64,000 bases of DNA from Myxococcus flavus. GTDB lineage: Bacteria; Myxococcota; Myxococcia; Myxococcales; Myxococcaceae. Each line of letters starts with the position of its first letter. Position 1 is the first letter of the stretch. Below are positions 1-7,594 of the stretch, piece by piece. A program made the position numbers and the translations under genes. The stretch lies in NCBI RefSeq assembly GCF_050038885.1, contig NZ_CP143624.1, positions 4,216,001 to 4,280,000 on the forward strand, in the 5' to 3' direction. The notes below the pieces were generated by a model, which saw only the letters and a list, made by a program, of their open reading frames with translations, searched no databases and was not told where the DNA came from.

Positions 1-1
1 G

Positions 2-124
2 CCCGCCACCTGCCTGGCGTGCGGCTTCACCTTCAAGGAACGCAGGCGCTTCACGCGGCCCGGAGCGTGCCCGGAGTGCCGCTCCACGCGCATCGACCCG
101 CCTGCCTTTCGCGTCATCCGTTGA
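2..124 (+). CDS. C-terminal fragment of a predicted HTH/Zn-ribbon transcriptional regulator (COG3357-like)
   Basis: The window opens inside a reading frame of 40 codons plus a TGA. The visible peptide has a CLACGF knuckle and a second CPEC knuckle 20 residues on, separated by an Arg-rich stretch (KERRRFTRP). This two-CxxC arrangement with an RRFTRP-type linker is the Zn-ribbon tail of the predicted regulators grouped as COG3357, in which an N-terminal helix-turn-helix precedes the ribbon. The helix-turn-helix would lie upstream of base 1, so DNA binding is inferred from the family only. The frame is open to the window edge, so start and length are unknown. Confidence 0.6.
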   Translation, partial: PATCLACGFTFKERRRFTRPGACPECRSTRIDPPAFRVIR

Positions 125-188
125 AAGACAGAGGGGGCGTCACCGGCGAACGCGCTGCCGCGGTGTCGGCGATGCTTCACCATTTGGT

Positions 189-226
189 TGACAGTCGACC
201 GGTGATGGTCAAAGTTCAACCAACTG
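189..226. promoter_or_regulatory. Imperfect inverted repeat upstream of the SRPBCC pair (candidate operator)
   Basis: TGGTTGA near 186-192 is matched by TCAACCA near 219-225, and further GTC/GAC half-sites lie between. The repeat is in the 159-bp gap before the first SRPBCC gene, where a repressor site would be expected. Only the 7-bp arms are exact, so this is a weak call. Confidence 0.25.
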
Positions 227-283
227 GATGAATATCGGGCGTGAGGGGCTTGGGCCTCGGCGCGCCCGGGGAGAGACGCGGAC

Positions 284-772
284 ATGAGCTCGACGCAGGA
301 CATGCAGGGCGCGCCGGTCGCCAAGGCCACGATGATGATTCGACGTCCCGCGGCGGAGGTCTTCGCGGCGTTCGTGGACCCCGCCATCACCACGAAGTTC
401 TGGTTCAGCCGGGGGAGCGAGCCCCTGCGGCCCGGCGGCACGGCGCAGTGGTTCTGGGACTGGTACGGCGTGTCGGCGAACGTGAAGGTGCTGGACTTCG
501 AGCCTGGGGCGCGGCTGCGCATCGAGTGGGGTGACACGGGGGAGATGACCACCGCGGAGTGGACCTTCACCGCGCTGTCGCCGGAGCGCACCTATGTCCG
601 CGTCGTCGAGTCTGGCTTTCGAGGGGATGACAAAGCTGTCGTCGCGCGCGCGCTGGGTAGCACGGAGGGCTTCAACCTGGTGCTGGCGGGGGCCAAGGCC
701 TGGCTCGAGCATGGCATCCAGCTCGCGCTCGTTCCGGACCACTTCCCCGAGGATGCGCGTCACCTGGGCTGA
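284..772 (+). CDS. SRPBCC (AHSA1/START-like) domain protein
   Basis: A 162-residue protein of the SRPBCC fold, in the branch annotated as Activator of Hsp90 ATPase homologue 1-like. The family pattern is visible: an opening strand with RRPAAEVFAAFVDP, the WFSRGSEPLRPGG segment, a central acidic strand with FEPGARLRIEWG, and a long C-terminal helix starting EGFNLVLAGAKAWLEHG. Such proteins bind small hydrophobic ligands in a deep cavity; no ligand can be read from the sequence. It is followed after 38 bp by a second SRPBCC gene on the same strand, so the two probably form an operon. Family members often sit beside an ArsR repressor; none is seen here, but a Zn-ribbon regulator ends 160 bp upstream. 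The ATG at 284 lies just after a GGAC-rich stretch and an in-frame alternative further upstream is not obvious. Confidence 0.85.
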   Translation: MSSTQDMQGAPVAKATMMIRRPAAEVFAAFVDPAITTKFWFSRGSEPLRPGGTAQWFWDWYGVSANVKVLDFEPGARLRIEWGDTGEMTTAEWTFTALSPERTYVRVVESGFRGDDKAVVARALGSTEGFNLVLAGAKAWLEHGIQLALVPDHFPEDARHLG

Positions 773-810
773 GCACGCCCCTTGTACCGACTCCCCCCAC
801 AGAGGCTTCC

Positions 811-1356
811 ATGAAACGTGATTCCCACGGCTGGTTGCTGTCAGCCGACACGGTCCGAATCGAGCGGCTGCTGCCCGGGCCCATCGAGCGGGTCTGGACC
901 TATCTCACCGAACCGGAGAAGCGCCGGCTGTGGCTCGCGGGCGGGCCCACCGAGACGAAGGTGGGCGGCAAGGTGGCCCTGGAGTTCCGACACGCCGAGC
1001 TGTCGGAGGAGGCCGGCGCGCCGCCGCCGCGACACGAGGACATGGCGCGGGCGCATGTCAACGAGGGCCGCGTGACGGCGTGCGAGCCCCCCCACCTGTT
1101 TGCCTATACGTGGGCCGAGAATCACGGCGACCCGTCGGAGGTCCGCTTCGAGCTGACCGAGCGTGAAGACGGTGTCCTGCTGACCGTCACCCACGTGCGT
1201 CTCGACGGCCGGGACACCCGGCGCAGCGTGGCGGGCGGCTGGCACACGCACCTGGACCTCCTCGTGGACCGCCTGGAAGGGCGGCCTTCGCCCAACTTCT
1301 GGGCGACCTACGAGCGCGTCCACGCGGAGTACAACACGCGCCCGGGCTTCGACTGA
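811..1356 (+). CDS. SRPBCC (AHSA1-like) domain protein, second of a tandem pair
   Basis: A 181-residue SRPBCC-fold protein. Family landmarks are RIERLLPGPIERVWTYLTEPEKRRLWLAGG at the N-terminus (the helix-grip entry and substrate-lid helix), an EPPHLFAYTWAE strand in the middle and a long terminal helix from GGWHTHLDLLVDRLEG. It is clearly diverged from its upstream neighbour, so the pair is an old duplication or two separately recruited members. Ligand and reaction are unknown. The start at 811 follows an AGAGG-like element in the 38-bp spacer, which supports co-transcription with the gene at 284. Confidence 0.85.
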   Translation: MKRDSHGWLLSADTVRIERLLPGPIERVWTYLTEPEKRRLWLAGGPTETKVGGKVALEFRHAELSEEAGAPPPRHEDMARAHVNEGRVTACEPPHLFAYTWAENHGDPSEVRFELTEREDGVLLTVTHVRLDGRDTRRSVAGGWHTHLDLLVDRLEGRPSPNFWATYERVHAEYNTRPGFD

Positions 1357-1420
1357 GGCCGCTGGCGCCGCGCGGGGCAGCGCGTCTCCGGTCGAGTGGC
1401 TCGGCGGAGCAACGGAGGCT

Positions 1421-1450
1421 CGGGTGCGGCCCTGGGGGGGCCCGCACCCG
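1421..1450. terminator. GC-rich hairpin between convergent genes (likely bidirectional terminator)
   Basis: Nine-base perfect arms (CGGGTGCGG at 1421-1429 and CCGCACCCG at 1442-1450) lie between the stop of the second SRPBCC gene and the 3' end of the minus-strand lipoprotein gene. There is no U-tract. Confidence 0.55.
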
Positions 1451-1461
1451 GCGTTCAGCGC

Positions 1462-1851
1462 TTACGGCAGGTGCGGCGTCGGGTCCTCGGGCGTGAGGAA
1501 GCAGTCAGGGTCTCGGGTGAGGCACCGCGAGTTGCAGCAGCCGTCCGCGCGGCAGCTGCAGACGGGCTCGAGGATGGGCGAGCAGGACGAGGAGATGCCG
1601 TTGCACGTCACCGTGCCATTGTTGGCGCCGCTGGCGGAGCACGCGAACCCCGTTCCGGCGCACGACCTCGACGTGCCATTCGCGCACTGGATGCTGACCG
1701 TACAGTCTCCGGTCAGCGCGGACTCCTGCGTCTGGAAGTGGTCCTCGGAGGTGACCTCGTTGCCTCCCTGGACCTGCTCCTCGGCGGGCAGGGGCCCGCA
1801 GGACGTCAGCACCACCAGCGCCATGACGACAATTCCGGCCATCGACTTCAT
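1462..1851 (-). CDS. Small Cys-rich lipoprotein
   Basis: A 129-residue predicted lipoprotein. The start is placed at 1851 rather than at the longer frame's 1878 because GAGAGG lies just upstream of it and because it gives a clean signal peptide (MKSMAGIVVMALVVL) ending in an LTSC lipobox. The mature part is Ser/Thr-rich and then Cys-rich (at least nine Cys after residue 60, including SCAGTGFACS, CSCRADGCCNSRC), consistent with disulfides in the periplasm or at the outer membrane. No catalytic motif or known domain was recognised. It resembles the many small Cys-rich lipoproteins of myxobacteria, including the one at 19408 in this window. Function unknown. Confidence 0.75.
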   Translation of the reverse strand: MKSMAGIVVMALVVLTSCGPLPAEEQVQGGNEVTSEDHFQTQESALTGDCTVSIQCANGTSRSCAGTGFACSASGANNGTVTCNGISSSCSPILEPVCSCRADGCCNSRCLTRDPDCFLTPEDPTPHLP

Positions 1852-2056
1852 GAGGACCTCTCTTCGGTTGGGGGACACCGCGGGGGCTCCCGAGCGCGCT
1901 CGGGAGATGGCCTGACGTCAGTGAATCACTGGAGGCCATGGCGGCAGGGAATATGAGAGGAATTCCCTGTCGTCAATAGAGGGTGCCCGCGAGGGTTGGG
2001 TGTCTTTTCCAACTGGATGAGAGTGATTTGTGGCGTTTTATGTCTCGCCCGATGCG

Positions 2057-3028
2057 TCACCAGGCGTAGTCCTCTGGCGCGGGCTTGTGGCCCGGGAAGA
2101 TGTCATCCAGTCGTGACAGTGTCTTGGTGTCCAGGGTGACGTCGAGCGCGCGGACGGCGGCGTCGAGCTGCTCGGACGTTCGAGGTCCAATGATGGGGGC
2201 GGTGACGGCGGGCTGGTGGAGCAGCCACGCCAGCGCGATATCCCCGGGCGCATGCCCCAGCTCGTCGGCGAGGGCCTCGTAGCGCTCGATGCGGTCGCGG
2301 TGCTTCTGGAGGGCTTCCTTGGCGCGCCCCTCCAGGCGGCGCTTGCCCTCCCGTTCCTTGCGGAGCACGCCGCCCAGGAATCCGCCATGGAGCGGAGACC
2401 AGGGGAGGATGCCCACGCCGTGGAACTGCGCGGAGGGAATCACCTCCAGCTCCACGGTGCGGGCCATCAGGTTGTAGAGCGATTGCTCGCTGACCAGGCC
2501 CATGAAGTTGCGCCGTGCCGCCGCGGCCTGGGCCTGGGCGATGTGCCAGCCCGCGAAGTTGCTGCTGCCGACGTAGAGCACCTTGCCCTGGGCGACGGCC
2601 ACCTCCATGGCCTGCCAGATTTCCTCCCAGGGCGTGGCGCGGTCGATGTGATGGAACTGATACAGGTCGATGTAGTCCGTGCGCAGCCGCTTCAGACTGG
2701 CGTCCAGCGCGCGGCGGATGTTGAGCGCGGACAGCTTGCTCTCGTTGGGCCACTCGCCCATGGGGCCGTAGAGCTTGGTCGCGAGCACGGTGCGCTCACG
2801 CCGCTGGCCTCCTTTCGCGAACCAGTTGCCGATGACCTGCTCGGTGCGCCCCTTGTTCTCTCCGAAGCCGTAGACGTTGGCGGTGTCGAAGAAGTTGATG
2901 CCGTGGTCGAGCGCGGCATCCATGATGGCGTGGGACTCCGGCTCCTCGGCCGTCCAGCCGAAGTTCATCGTGCCGAGGCAGAGCCGGCTGACGGAGAGTC
3001 CCGAGCGGCCCAGGTGCGTGTACTTCAT
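2057..3028 (-). CDS. Aldo/keto reductase
   Basis: A 323-residue NAD(P)H-dependent aldo/keto reductase of the YajO/YakC-like branch. It starts MKYTHLGRSGLSVSRLCLGT, the usual opening of the TIM barrel. The catalytic tetrad is present: Asp in FFDTANVYG, Tyr in the same segment, Lys in ATKLYG and His in LYQFHHID. The C-terminal cofactor segment (PIIGPRTSEQLDAAV) is the family's NADP pyrophosphate-binding loop. Substrates are small aldehydes or ketones, not predictable further. The start is fixed by GAGGAG seven bases upstream; a longer open frame to 3403 lacks family sequence and is not used. It is a monocistronic gene. Confidence 0.93.
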   Translation of the reverse strand: MKYTHLGRSGLSVSRLCLGTMNFGWTAEEPESHAIMDAALDHGINFFDTANVYGFGENKGRTEQVIGNWFAKGGQRRERTVLATKLYGPMGEWPNESKLSALNIRRALDASLKRLRTDYIDLYQFHHIDRATPWEEIWQAMEVAVAQGKVLYVGSSNFAGWHIAQAQAAAARRNFMGLVSEQSLYNLMARTVELEVIPSAQFHGVGILPWSPLHGGFLGGVLRKEREGKRRLEGRAKEALQKHRDRIERYEALADELGHAPGDIALAWLLHQPAVTAPIIGPRTSEQLDAAVRALDVTLDTKTLSRLDDIFPGHKPAPEDYAW

Positions 3029-3427
3029 GGCGACTCCTCGATGGCCGGAGGCAAGGTCAGCTGCCATGGAGGACGGCCCGGCCGGTCGCCGTCCTCCGGG
3101 GCGCGGTGCCTGCTCCCCGCGGCGGGACGCGAGCGGTCCCCACCGGCCGCGAGCGCCATGCAAGGATGGGGCGACGCATTCAGGGCATCTGGAGCGGACG
3201 CCGGCCAGGGTTTTGCGATGGGCCTCGCGCCGGATGTCGAGCAGCCAACCGGGGCCGCCTCCCGCGCCGGGTGGACCGCGTCGGACCTGTCTGCGAGGGC
3301 GCGCTCCCGTCAGCACTGCGTGCCCGGGAGCCGACAGCGGTGGGGCCCTGGAGGGGGGCTCCCAAAACAACAGTGGGCCACCGCCGCGAAGGCAGTGGCC
3401 CACCGGTGCATCAGTCTGCGGCGCGGA
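3029..3427. other. Intergenic region between the aldo/keto reductase and the zincin protease genes
   Basis: About 400 bp. It holds the promoter region of the aldo/keto reductase gene (near 3029-3150) and the hairpin at 3373-3403. Open frames across it are GC-driven shadows with no recognisable protein. Nothing else was seen. Confidence 0.5.
3373..3403 (-). terminator. Hairpin terminator of the zincin protease gene
   Basis: Thirteen-base arms with one mismatch (GTGGGCCAC core on the left, GTGGCCCAC on the right) and a five-base loop, 25 bases beyond the stop at 3428. On the minus strand the hairpin is followed by TGTTGTTTTGGG, so it looks like an intrinsic terminator with a short U-rich tail. 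Confidence 0.7.
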
Positions 3428-4237
3428 TTACGGGTACAGCGTGCGGGCGCCGCTGCGGTCGCTGCTGGTCAGCACCAGGTCGCCCGTCTGGGTGCCGCTG
3501 CACTGCGGGTAGTGCATGACGGAGCTGGCGTCATACGGCGTCAGCGCGCGCCACGCGTTGTCCTCGTAGCAGCCGGTGGTGGTGAGGCGGGTGTGCTCGT
3601 GGCGGAAGCCCAGCACGTGGCCCAGCTCGTGGCGGAGCACGCCCTCCAGCGTCCAGGGCGCGATGTTCTGGAACGACGTCGTCGAGATGAGGACGTTGGC
3701 GTTGCGGCGGGTGCTGTTGGGGAAGAAGGCGCGCGCCAGGTACTGGGCCGTCTTGGTCTGGTTCACGTCGAACACGACGTTGTTGTTGCGGTTGGTGCAG
3801 TTCGAGTCCTGGGAGCTGACGTGGACGAACTTCACGTTGGCGGCCGCTTCCCACTCCGCGGCGGCGCTCTTCATCGCGTTGACCACGCGCGTGTAGTTGT
3901 TACCGAACTTGGTGCTCACGCAGTACGTGAGGTTGAGCGCCTGGCTGGCGCTCCATTTGATGTCCCGGCCGCCGCTGTAATACACGGCCAGCTCGCCCCG
4001 CTGGGTGCCGATGCCGCTGACGGCCTGCTCGTAGAACTCGCGCAGCTCCGACTCCGTCGGCAGGAAGATGTCGCCGTCGACCACGAAGCCACCGGACTCG
4101 GGCTCCTGGTAGGCGCTGGCGCGGAACTCCTCGAAGGTGACCTGCTGCGTGTCCTGTGTCTCGGTCTCAGGGGCACCACACGCGGAGCCCAGCAGGGAGA
4201 TGCCAGCCAGAAGAGCAACGGAGTGAAACTTGAACAT
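3428..4237 (-). CDS. Secreted zinc metalloprotease (astacin/matrixin-like zincin lipoprotein)
   Basis: A 269-residue predicted extracytoplasmic protease. An N-terminal signal ends at LLGSAC (Cys20), a lipobox with a slightly atypical -3 residue. Residues 203-215 give HELGHVLGFRHEH, the HExxHxxGxxHE zinc site of the metzincin/M12-type and bacterial M57-type families, and SSVMHYP near 239-244 is the Met-turn. The segment between signal and catalytic domain (residues 25-90) is probably a propeptide. Four Cys in the catalytic part may form disulfides. It probably hydrolyses proteins outside the cell, in keeping with a predatory lifestyle. The start at 4237 has GAGGG upstream; the longer frame adds no signal-like sequence. 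The M12 versus M57 assignment is not settled. Confidence 0.88.
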   Translation of the reverse strand: MFKFHSVALLAGISLLGSACGAPETETQDTQQVTFEEFRASAYQEPESGGFVVDGDIFLPTESELREFYEQAVSGIGTQRGELAVYYSGGRDIKWSASQALNLTYCVSTKFGNNYTRVVNAMKSAAAEWEAAANVKFVHVSSQDSNCTNRNNNVVFDVNQTKTAQYLARAFFPNSTRRNANVLISTTSFQNIAPWTLEGVLRHELGHVLGFRHEHTRLTTTGCYEDNAWRALTPYDASSVMHYPQCSGTQTGDLVLTSSDRSGARTLYP

Positions 4238-4458
4238 GGTGAGCCCTCGAAGTGCATTCTCGGAATTGAATTGGAATGCTGGAAAAAGACCCCGGGACCG
4301 CGATATCGGACACACAGGACCAACCGAATTTTGAACCCAGCGTTTCGAGTCTCATCGGAGTCGTGGGGTCTTCGCTGACTCAGGAAATGTGCTCGAGGTT
4401 GTTCCAACTCCCAGCGGCTCTCGGTCCGCTCCGCTGAGACGCGACGGAGGCAGGGAGC

Positions 4459-4731
4459 GACGCCGATATTTGCGGGACGCTGGTTCACGGTGAGGAGGGG
4501 CTTGGTGATGCCATCTGTGAAGCCGCCACGTCCCTGGTGCCCGTGCCGACGCGTGTGTGCCGACGCTGGCATCCGCGCGGTGGCGCGGTAGCGGCCATCC
4601 GCCAGGTGCTGGCTCCCTGCGGACTCCATCTTCAGGTCGTAGGGCACGACCTCGGTCAGCCGTTGGTCCACGAGCGGCCGCGTCGTCCCGGTGGCCGCGT
4701 CATTCAGCAGGACGAGCAGGTCGCTCACGGA
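4459..4731 (-). pseudogene. Possible remnant of an ABC-2 permease/M1 aminopeptidase-type protein (C-terminal part)
   Basis: In one minus-strand frame the translation reads like the end of the M1-peptidase-containing ABC transporter proteins: TTRPLVDQRLTEVVPYDLK followed by HLADGRYRATARMPAS. The family has a comparable segment (Leu-rich helix, then a 'YD-x-K/R', then 'DGRYxVxxxVxA'). There is no start codon or upstream domain for this piece and downstream similarity fades, so it would be a decayed fragment. It overlaps the promoter region of the plus-strand sigma operon. This is recognition by eye over about 45 residues; a chance resemblance in a high-GC frame is possible. Confidence 0.35.
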
Positions 4732-4768
4732 ACTGCGGCTGGTAATCGGGAAGAAATCCCCGGGAAAA

Positions 4769-4799
4769 TGTCGGTCGATTCCTGGGGGTTCCGTTCGAC
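4769..4799 (+). promoter_or_regulatory. Candidate ECF42-type promoter of the DGPF/sigma operon
   Basis: TGTCGG at 4769-4774 is followed by a 17-bp spacer and CGTTCGAC at 4792-4799, 48 bp before the ATG of the DGPF gene. As I recall, ECF42 sigma factors use a TGTCGA-like -35 element upstream of DGPF genes; this differs by one base. The spacing suits an ECF promoter, and would make the operon autoregulated. Confidence 0.5.
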
Positions 4800-4846
4800 C
4801 ACGGAAGCAGGGAGGCTCTTCTCCCCGCTGCCGTGAGGAACGACCC

Positions 4847-5209
4847 ATGAAGTACCTGTTGATGATCTATGAGAACGAGAAGGCCTTCGAGTCGCTGCCC
4901 GAGGCCGAGCTCCAGCGGGTGATGGGGGAGCACGCCACCTTCACCGAGGCCCTTCAGAAGAATGGCAACTTCATCGCGGGCGAGGAGCTGGAGCCCACGG
5001 CGGCGGCCACGACGGTGCGCATCCGCGATGGCAAGCGCCTGACGACGGACGGCCCCTTCGCCGAGACGCGCGAGCAGCTGGGCGGCTTCTACCTGGTGGA
5101 GGCGCGGGACCTCGACGAGGCCATCGGCATCGCCTCCCGCATTCCGACCGCGCGCAGTGGCTGTATCGAGGTACGGCCGGTGCGAGAGTTCTCCCCGCCC
5201 CAGGGCTGA
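4847..5209 (+). CDS. YCII-related DGPF-domain protein
   Basis: A 120-residue YCII/DGPF-family protein. It begins MKYLLMIYENEKAF, carries the signature TDGPFAETREQLGGFYLVE at roughly residues 64-82, and ends with the GCIEVRPV strand typical of the family. These small alpha/beta proteins are the standard partners and targets of ECF42 sigma factors; their biochemical role is not established. The start at 4847 is preferred to an upstream in-frame codon because TGAGGA lies nine bases before it and the family begins exactly at MKYLL. The sigma gene starts 24 bp downstream, so the two are almost certainly co-transcribed. Confidence 0.92.
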   Translation: MKYLLMIYENEKAFESLPEAELQRVMGEHATFTEALQKNGNFIAGEELEPTAAATTVRIRDGKRLTTDGPFAETREQLGGFYLVEARDLDEAIGIASRIPTARSGCIEVRPVREFSPPQG

Positions 5210-5233
5210 CCGCCGGCCGGGCTGGCCACGCGC

Positions 5234-6496
5234 GTGATGACGGACCCTGCCTCCATTCTCGAACGGGTGCACCGTGAAAACTACGGGCGCATCGTGGCCA
5301 CGCTCATCCGCGTGCTGGACGGCGACTTCGGCGCGGCGGAGGAGGTGGTGCAGGAGGCCTTCACCGCCGCGTTGACGCAGTGGCCACGCGAGGGCATGCC
5401 GCGCGAGCCGGCTGCCTGGGTGATGCGCGCGGCACGCAACAAGGCGGTGGACCGCGTGCGGCGCAACACGCGGCTGGGGACTCGCGTGGGCGAAGTGGAG
5501 GCGGTGGCGCGCATCGAACAGGCGCTGGCACCGCCTCCGGACGGTACGGAATGGCAGTCGGTGCCCGACGACTCGCTGCGGCTGCTCTTCACCTGCTGCC
5601 ACCCTGCCTTGTCGAGCGAGGCACAGGTGGCGCTCGCGCTGCGCTGTCTGTGTGGGCTGACGACGGAGGAAATCGCGCGCGCCTTCCTCGTCTCGCCGGC
5701 CACCCTGGCCCAGCGACTGGTGCGGGCGCAGCGGAAGATTCGCGCCGCGCGCATTCCCTATGTCGTTCCGGAGCCGGATGCGCTGGCGGAGCGCACCGCG
5801 GGCGTGCTGCACACGCTCTACCTCGTCTTCTCGGAAGGCTATGCGGCCACGGATGGGCCCTCGCTGCTGCGGGTGGACCTCTGTGAAGAGGCCCTGCGGA
5901 TGGCCCGGCTGGCGCGCTCGCTGCTTCCGGAGGAGCCGGAGGTGGCCTCGCTGCGAGCCCTGATGTTGCTCCACCATGCACGCCGCCGGGCGCGGGTCGC
6001 GGCGGATGGTGGGCTGGTGCTGCTGGACCGGCAGGACCGCGCGCTCTGGGACCGCGAGCAGCTGGCGGAGGGACTCTCCGAGCTGGACGCCGCGCTCGCC
6101 ATGGGGGCCCGGGGCACGTACACCGTCCAGGCGGCCATCGCCGCGCTGCACGCCCAGGCGCCACGCGCGGAGGACACGGACTGGGCGCAGATTGCCGCGC
6201 TGTATGAGCGGCTGTCCGTCCTGACGCCGGGCCCGGTGGTGGCGCTCAACCACGCCGCCGCCGTGGCCATGGCGCGCGGGCCCGAGCACGGCCTCGCGCT
6301 GGTGGACGACCTGGAGTCCTCCGGGCTGCTGGCGGGCTACCACCTGCTGCCCGCCGCGCGCGCGGACCTGCTCCGGCGTCTGGGCCGGAAGGCCGAGGCC
6401 GCGGAGGCGTACCGGCGGGCCCTGGCGCAGGTCCGGACCGCGCCGGAGCGGCGCTTCCTGGAGGCGCGGCTGTGCGAGGTCGCGGGCGAGGCGTGA
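5234..6496 (+). CDS. ECF-type RNA polymerase sigma factor with C-terminal TPR-like extension (ECF42 group)
   Basis: A 420-residue ECF sigma factor. Region 2 is at about residues 5-75 (GDFGAAEEVVQEAFTAAL, then AAWVMRAARNKAVDRVRR) and region 4 at about 115-170 (ALALRCLCGLTTEEIARAFLV, RLVRAQRKIRAARI). The rest, residues 175-420, is an all-helical extension with TPR-like pairs (ARADLLRRLGRKAEAAEAYRRAL). Twice the normal ECF length, this extension and the DGPF gene directly upstream define the ECF42 group, which has no anti-sigma factor; the C-terminal domain is thought to control activity. Start: GTG at 5234, with an ATG as the next codon (5237) as an alternative; the ribosome site is weak. A strong hairpin follows the stop. 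Confidence 0.93.
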   Translation: MMTDPASILERVHRENYGRIVATLIRVLDGDFGAAEEVVQEAFTAALTQWPREGMPREPAAWVMRAARNKAVDRVRRNTRLGTRVGEVEAVARIEQALAPPPDGTEWQSVPDDSLRLLFTCCHPALSSEAQVALALRCLCGLTTEEIARAFLVSPATLAQRLVRAQRKIRAARIPYVVPEPDALAERTAGVLHTLYLVFSEGYAATDGPSLLRVDLCEEALRMARLARSLLPEEPEVASLRALMLLHHARRRARVAADGGLVLLDRQDRALWDREQLAEGLSELDAALAMGARGTYTVQAAIAALHAQAPRAEDTDWAQIAALYERLSVLTPGPVVALNHAAAVAMARGPEHGLALVDDLESSGLLAGYHLLPAARADLLRRLGRKAEAAEAYRRALAQVRTAPERRFLEARLCEVAGEA

Positions 6497-6526
6497 AGAA
6501 GCGCGCTCCCGCGACGGGGCCCGGGG

Positions 6527-6554
6527 CGTCACCTCGGCCAGCATCGAGGTGACG
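6527..6554. terminator. Bidirectional terminator between sigma factor and SDR genes
   Basis: Perfect 10-bp arms (CGTCACCTCG and CGAGGTGACG) with an eight-base loop, lying between the stops of two convergent genes (6496 and 6596). Confidence 0.7.
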
Positions 6555-6595
6555 CGGTGGCGGCCGGCGCTCGATTCAGGGCGCCCGGCGTGTGC

Positions 6596-7507
6596 CTATA
6601 GCGCCACGGTCATCGCGCCGTCGATGACGAAGGTGGAGCCCGTCAGGTAGGGGTGGTCGTCCGAGGCGAGCATCAGCGCCGCCTGGGCGGTCTCCTCCGC
6701 GGTGCCGATGCGCTGGAGCCCGTGGACGTTCGCACGCGCCCACTCGGCGGCGAGCGCCTGGACTTCCTCCTCGGGGAGATGTTCCACGCCGAGCTGTCGC
6801 CGGACCAGGGGCGTGTCGATGGTGCCCGGGCAGAGGGCGTTCACCCGGATGCCCAGGGTGCCGTACTCCAGCGCGGCGGCCTGGACGATACCCACCAGGG
6901 CGCGCTTGCTCGCGGTGTAGGCCGAGCTGCCCTTTCGCGTGGCGAGCGCCTGCACGGACGAGGTCACCACAATCGAGCCGCCACCCCCGCTCAGCATGTG
7001 GGGGATTTGTGCATGCATCGCCGCGAACACGCCGCGCACGTTGGTGTCCATGAGGTCGTTCCACTCCTCCATGGACACCTCGTGGAGCCCCTTCGCCATG
7101 CTGATGCCCGCGTTGTTGAACGCGACATGCAGGCCCCCGTACTGCCCGACGACCGCGTCCACGAAGTCCTTCACCTCGCTGGGGTTGCGCACGTCGACCC
7201 GGTAGTAGGTGGCCTCTCCGCCCGACTGGCGGATGCGCTGTTGCACCTCCTGGCCCAGGTGCTCCCGCCGGCCGCAGAAGGCCACCTTGCCTCCTTCGGC
7301 GGCGAAGGCGATGGCCGCCGCGCGGCCAATGCCCGACGTGGCACCCGTCACCAGCACGACCTTGTTCTCGAAGCGTCTTCGGTTGGTCACCGAGGGCACG
7401 CCCACGGGCGAGCCGCACGCGACGTCCGCGGCGAGCACCGCGGTGCTCCCCAGTGCCGCCGTCAGCAAGGTCCTCCGCTCGAACCGCATGGTGTCCTTCG
7501 TCGTCAT
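6596..7507 (-). CDS. Short-chain dehydrogenase/reductase with a Tat-type signal sequence
   Basis: A 303-residue classical SDR. After the leader, the Rossmann motif is TGATSGIG, NNAG follows at FNNAGIS, and the catalytic residues are Ser in VVTSSVQ and Tyr/Lys in SAYTASK. Cofactor choice (NAD or NADP) is not certain. The N-terminal 35 residues are an addition to the usual family length: RFERRTLLTAALGST is a twin-arginine motif followed by a hydrophobic stretch, which suggests folding in the cytoplasm and export, an unusual place for an SDR. The start at 7507 has GGGAGG upstream; a Met six codons later would still keep the Tat motif. It is transcribed divergently from a LysR gene, which probably controls it. 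Confidence 0.88.
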   Translation of the reverse strand: MTTKDTMRFERRTLLTAALGSTAVLAADVACGSPVGVPSVTNRRRFENKVVLVTGATSGIGRAAAIAFAAEGGKVAFCGRREHLGQEVQQRIRQSGGEATYYRVDVRNPSEVKDFVDAVVGQYGGLHVAFNNAGISMAKGLHEVSMEEWNDLMDTNVRGVFAAMHAQIPHMLSGGGGSIVVTSSVQALATRKGSSAYTASKRALVGIVQAAALEYGTLGIRVNALCPGTIDTPLVRRQLGVEHLPEEEVQALAAEWARANVHGLQRIGTAEETAQAALMLASDDHPYLTGSTFVIDGAMTVAL

Positions 7508-7564
7508 TCCAGCCTCCCAGGGCGAGTCCCGTTGAGGGCTCCACGAGTAGCAGCGCTGGACTGT

Positions 7565-7577
7565 GCGGATAATCCGC
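7565..7577. promoter_or_regulatory. Palindromic candidate operator between SDR and LysR genes
   Basis: GCGGAT-A-ATCCGC is an exact 13-bp palindrome in the 87-bp divergent gap, 17 bp upstream of the LysR start. Its position fits an autoregulatory site for the LysR protein that would also affect the SDR gene. Confidence 0.45.
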
Positions 7578-7594
7578 GTTAGTCGGCACGAGGC

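Larger units (their letters stand above)
4238..4846. other. Long intergenic region with a gene remnant and the ECF-operon promoter
   Basis: This 609-bp region holds the protease promoter (near 4238-4400), a degraded minus-strand coding remnant (4459-4731, annotated separately) and a candidate ECF promoter (4769-4799). No intact gene was found. Confidence 0.5.

Noticed and set aside
2216..4378. A 720-codon plus-strand frame spanning the aldo/keto reductase and protease genes
   Set aside because: It is antisense to two genes with full catalytic motifs, has biased (Arg/Gly/Ala/His-rich) composition and no family motif; a typical high-GC shadow.
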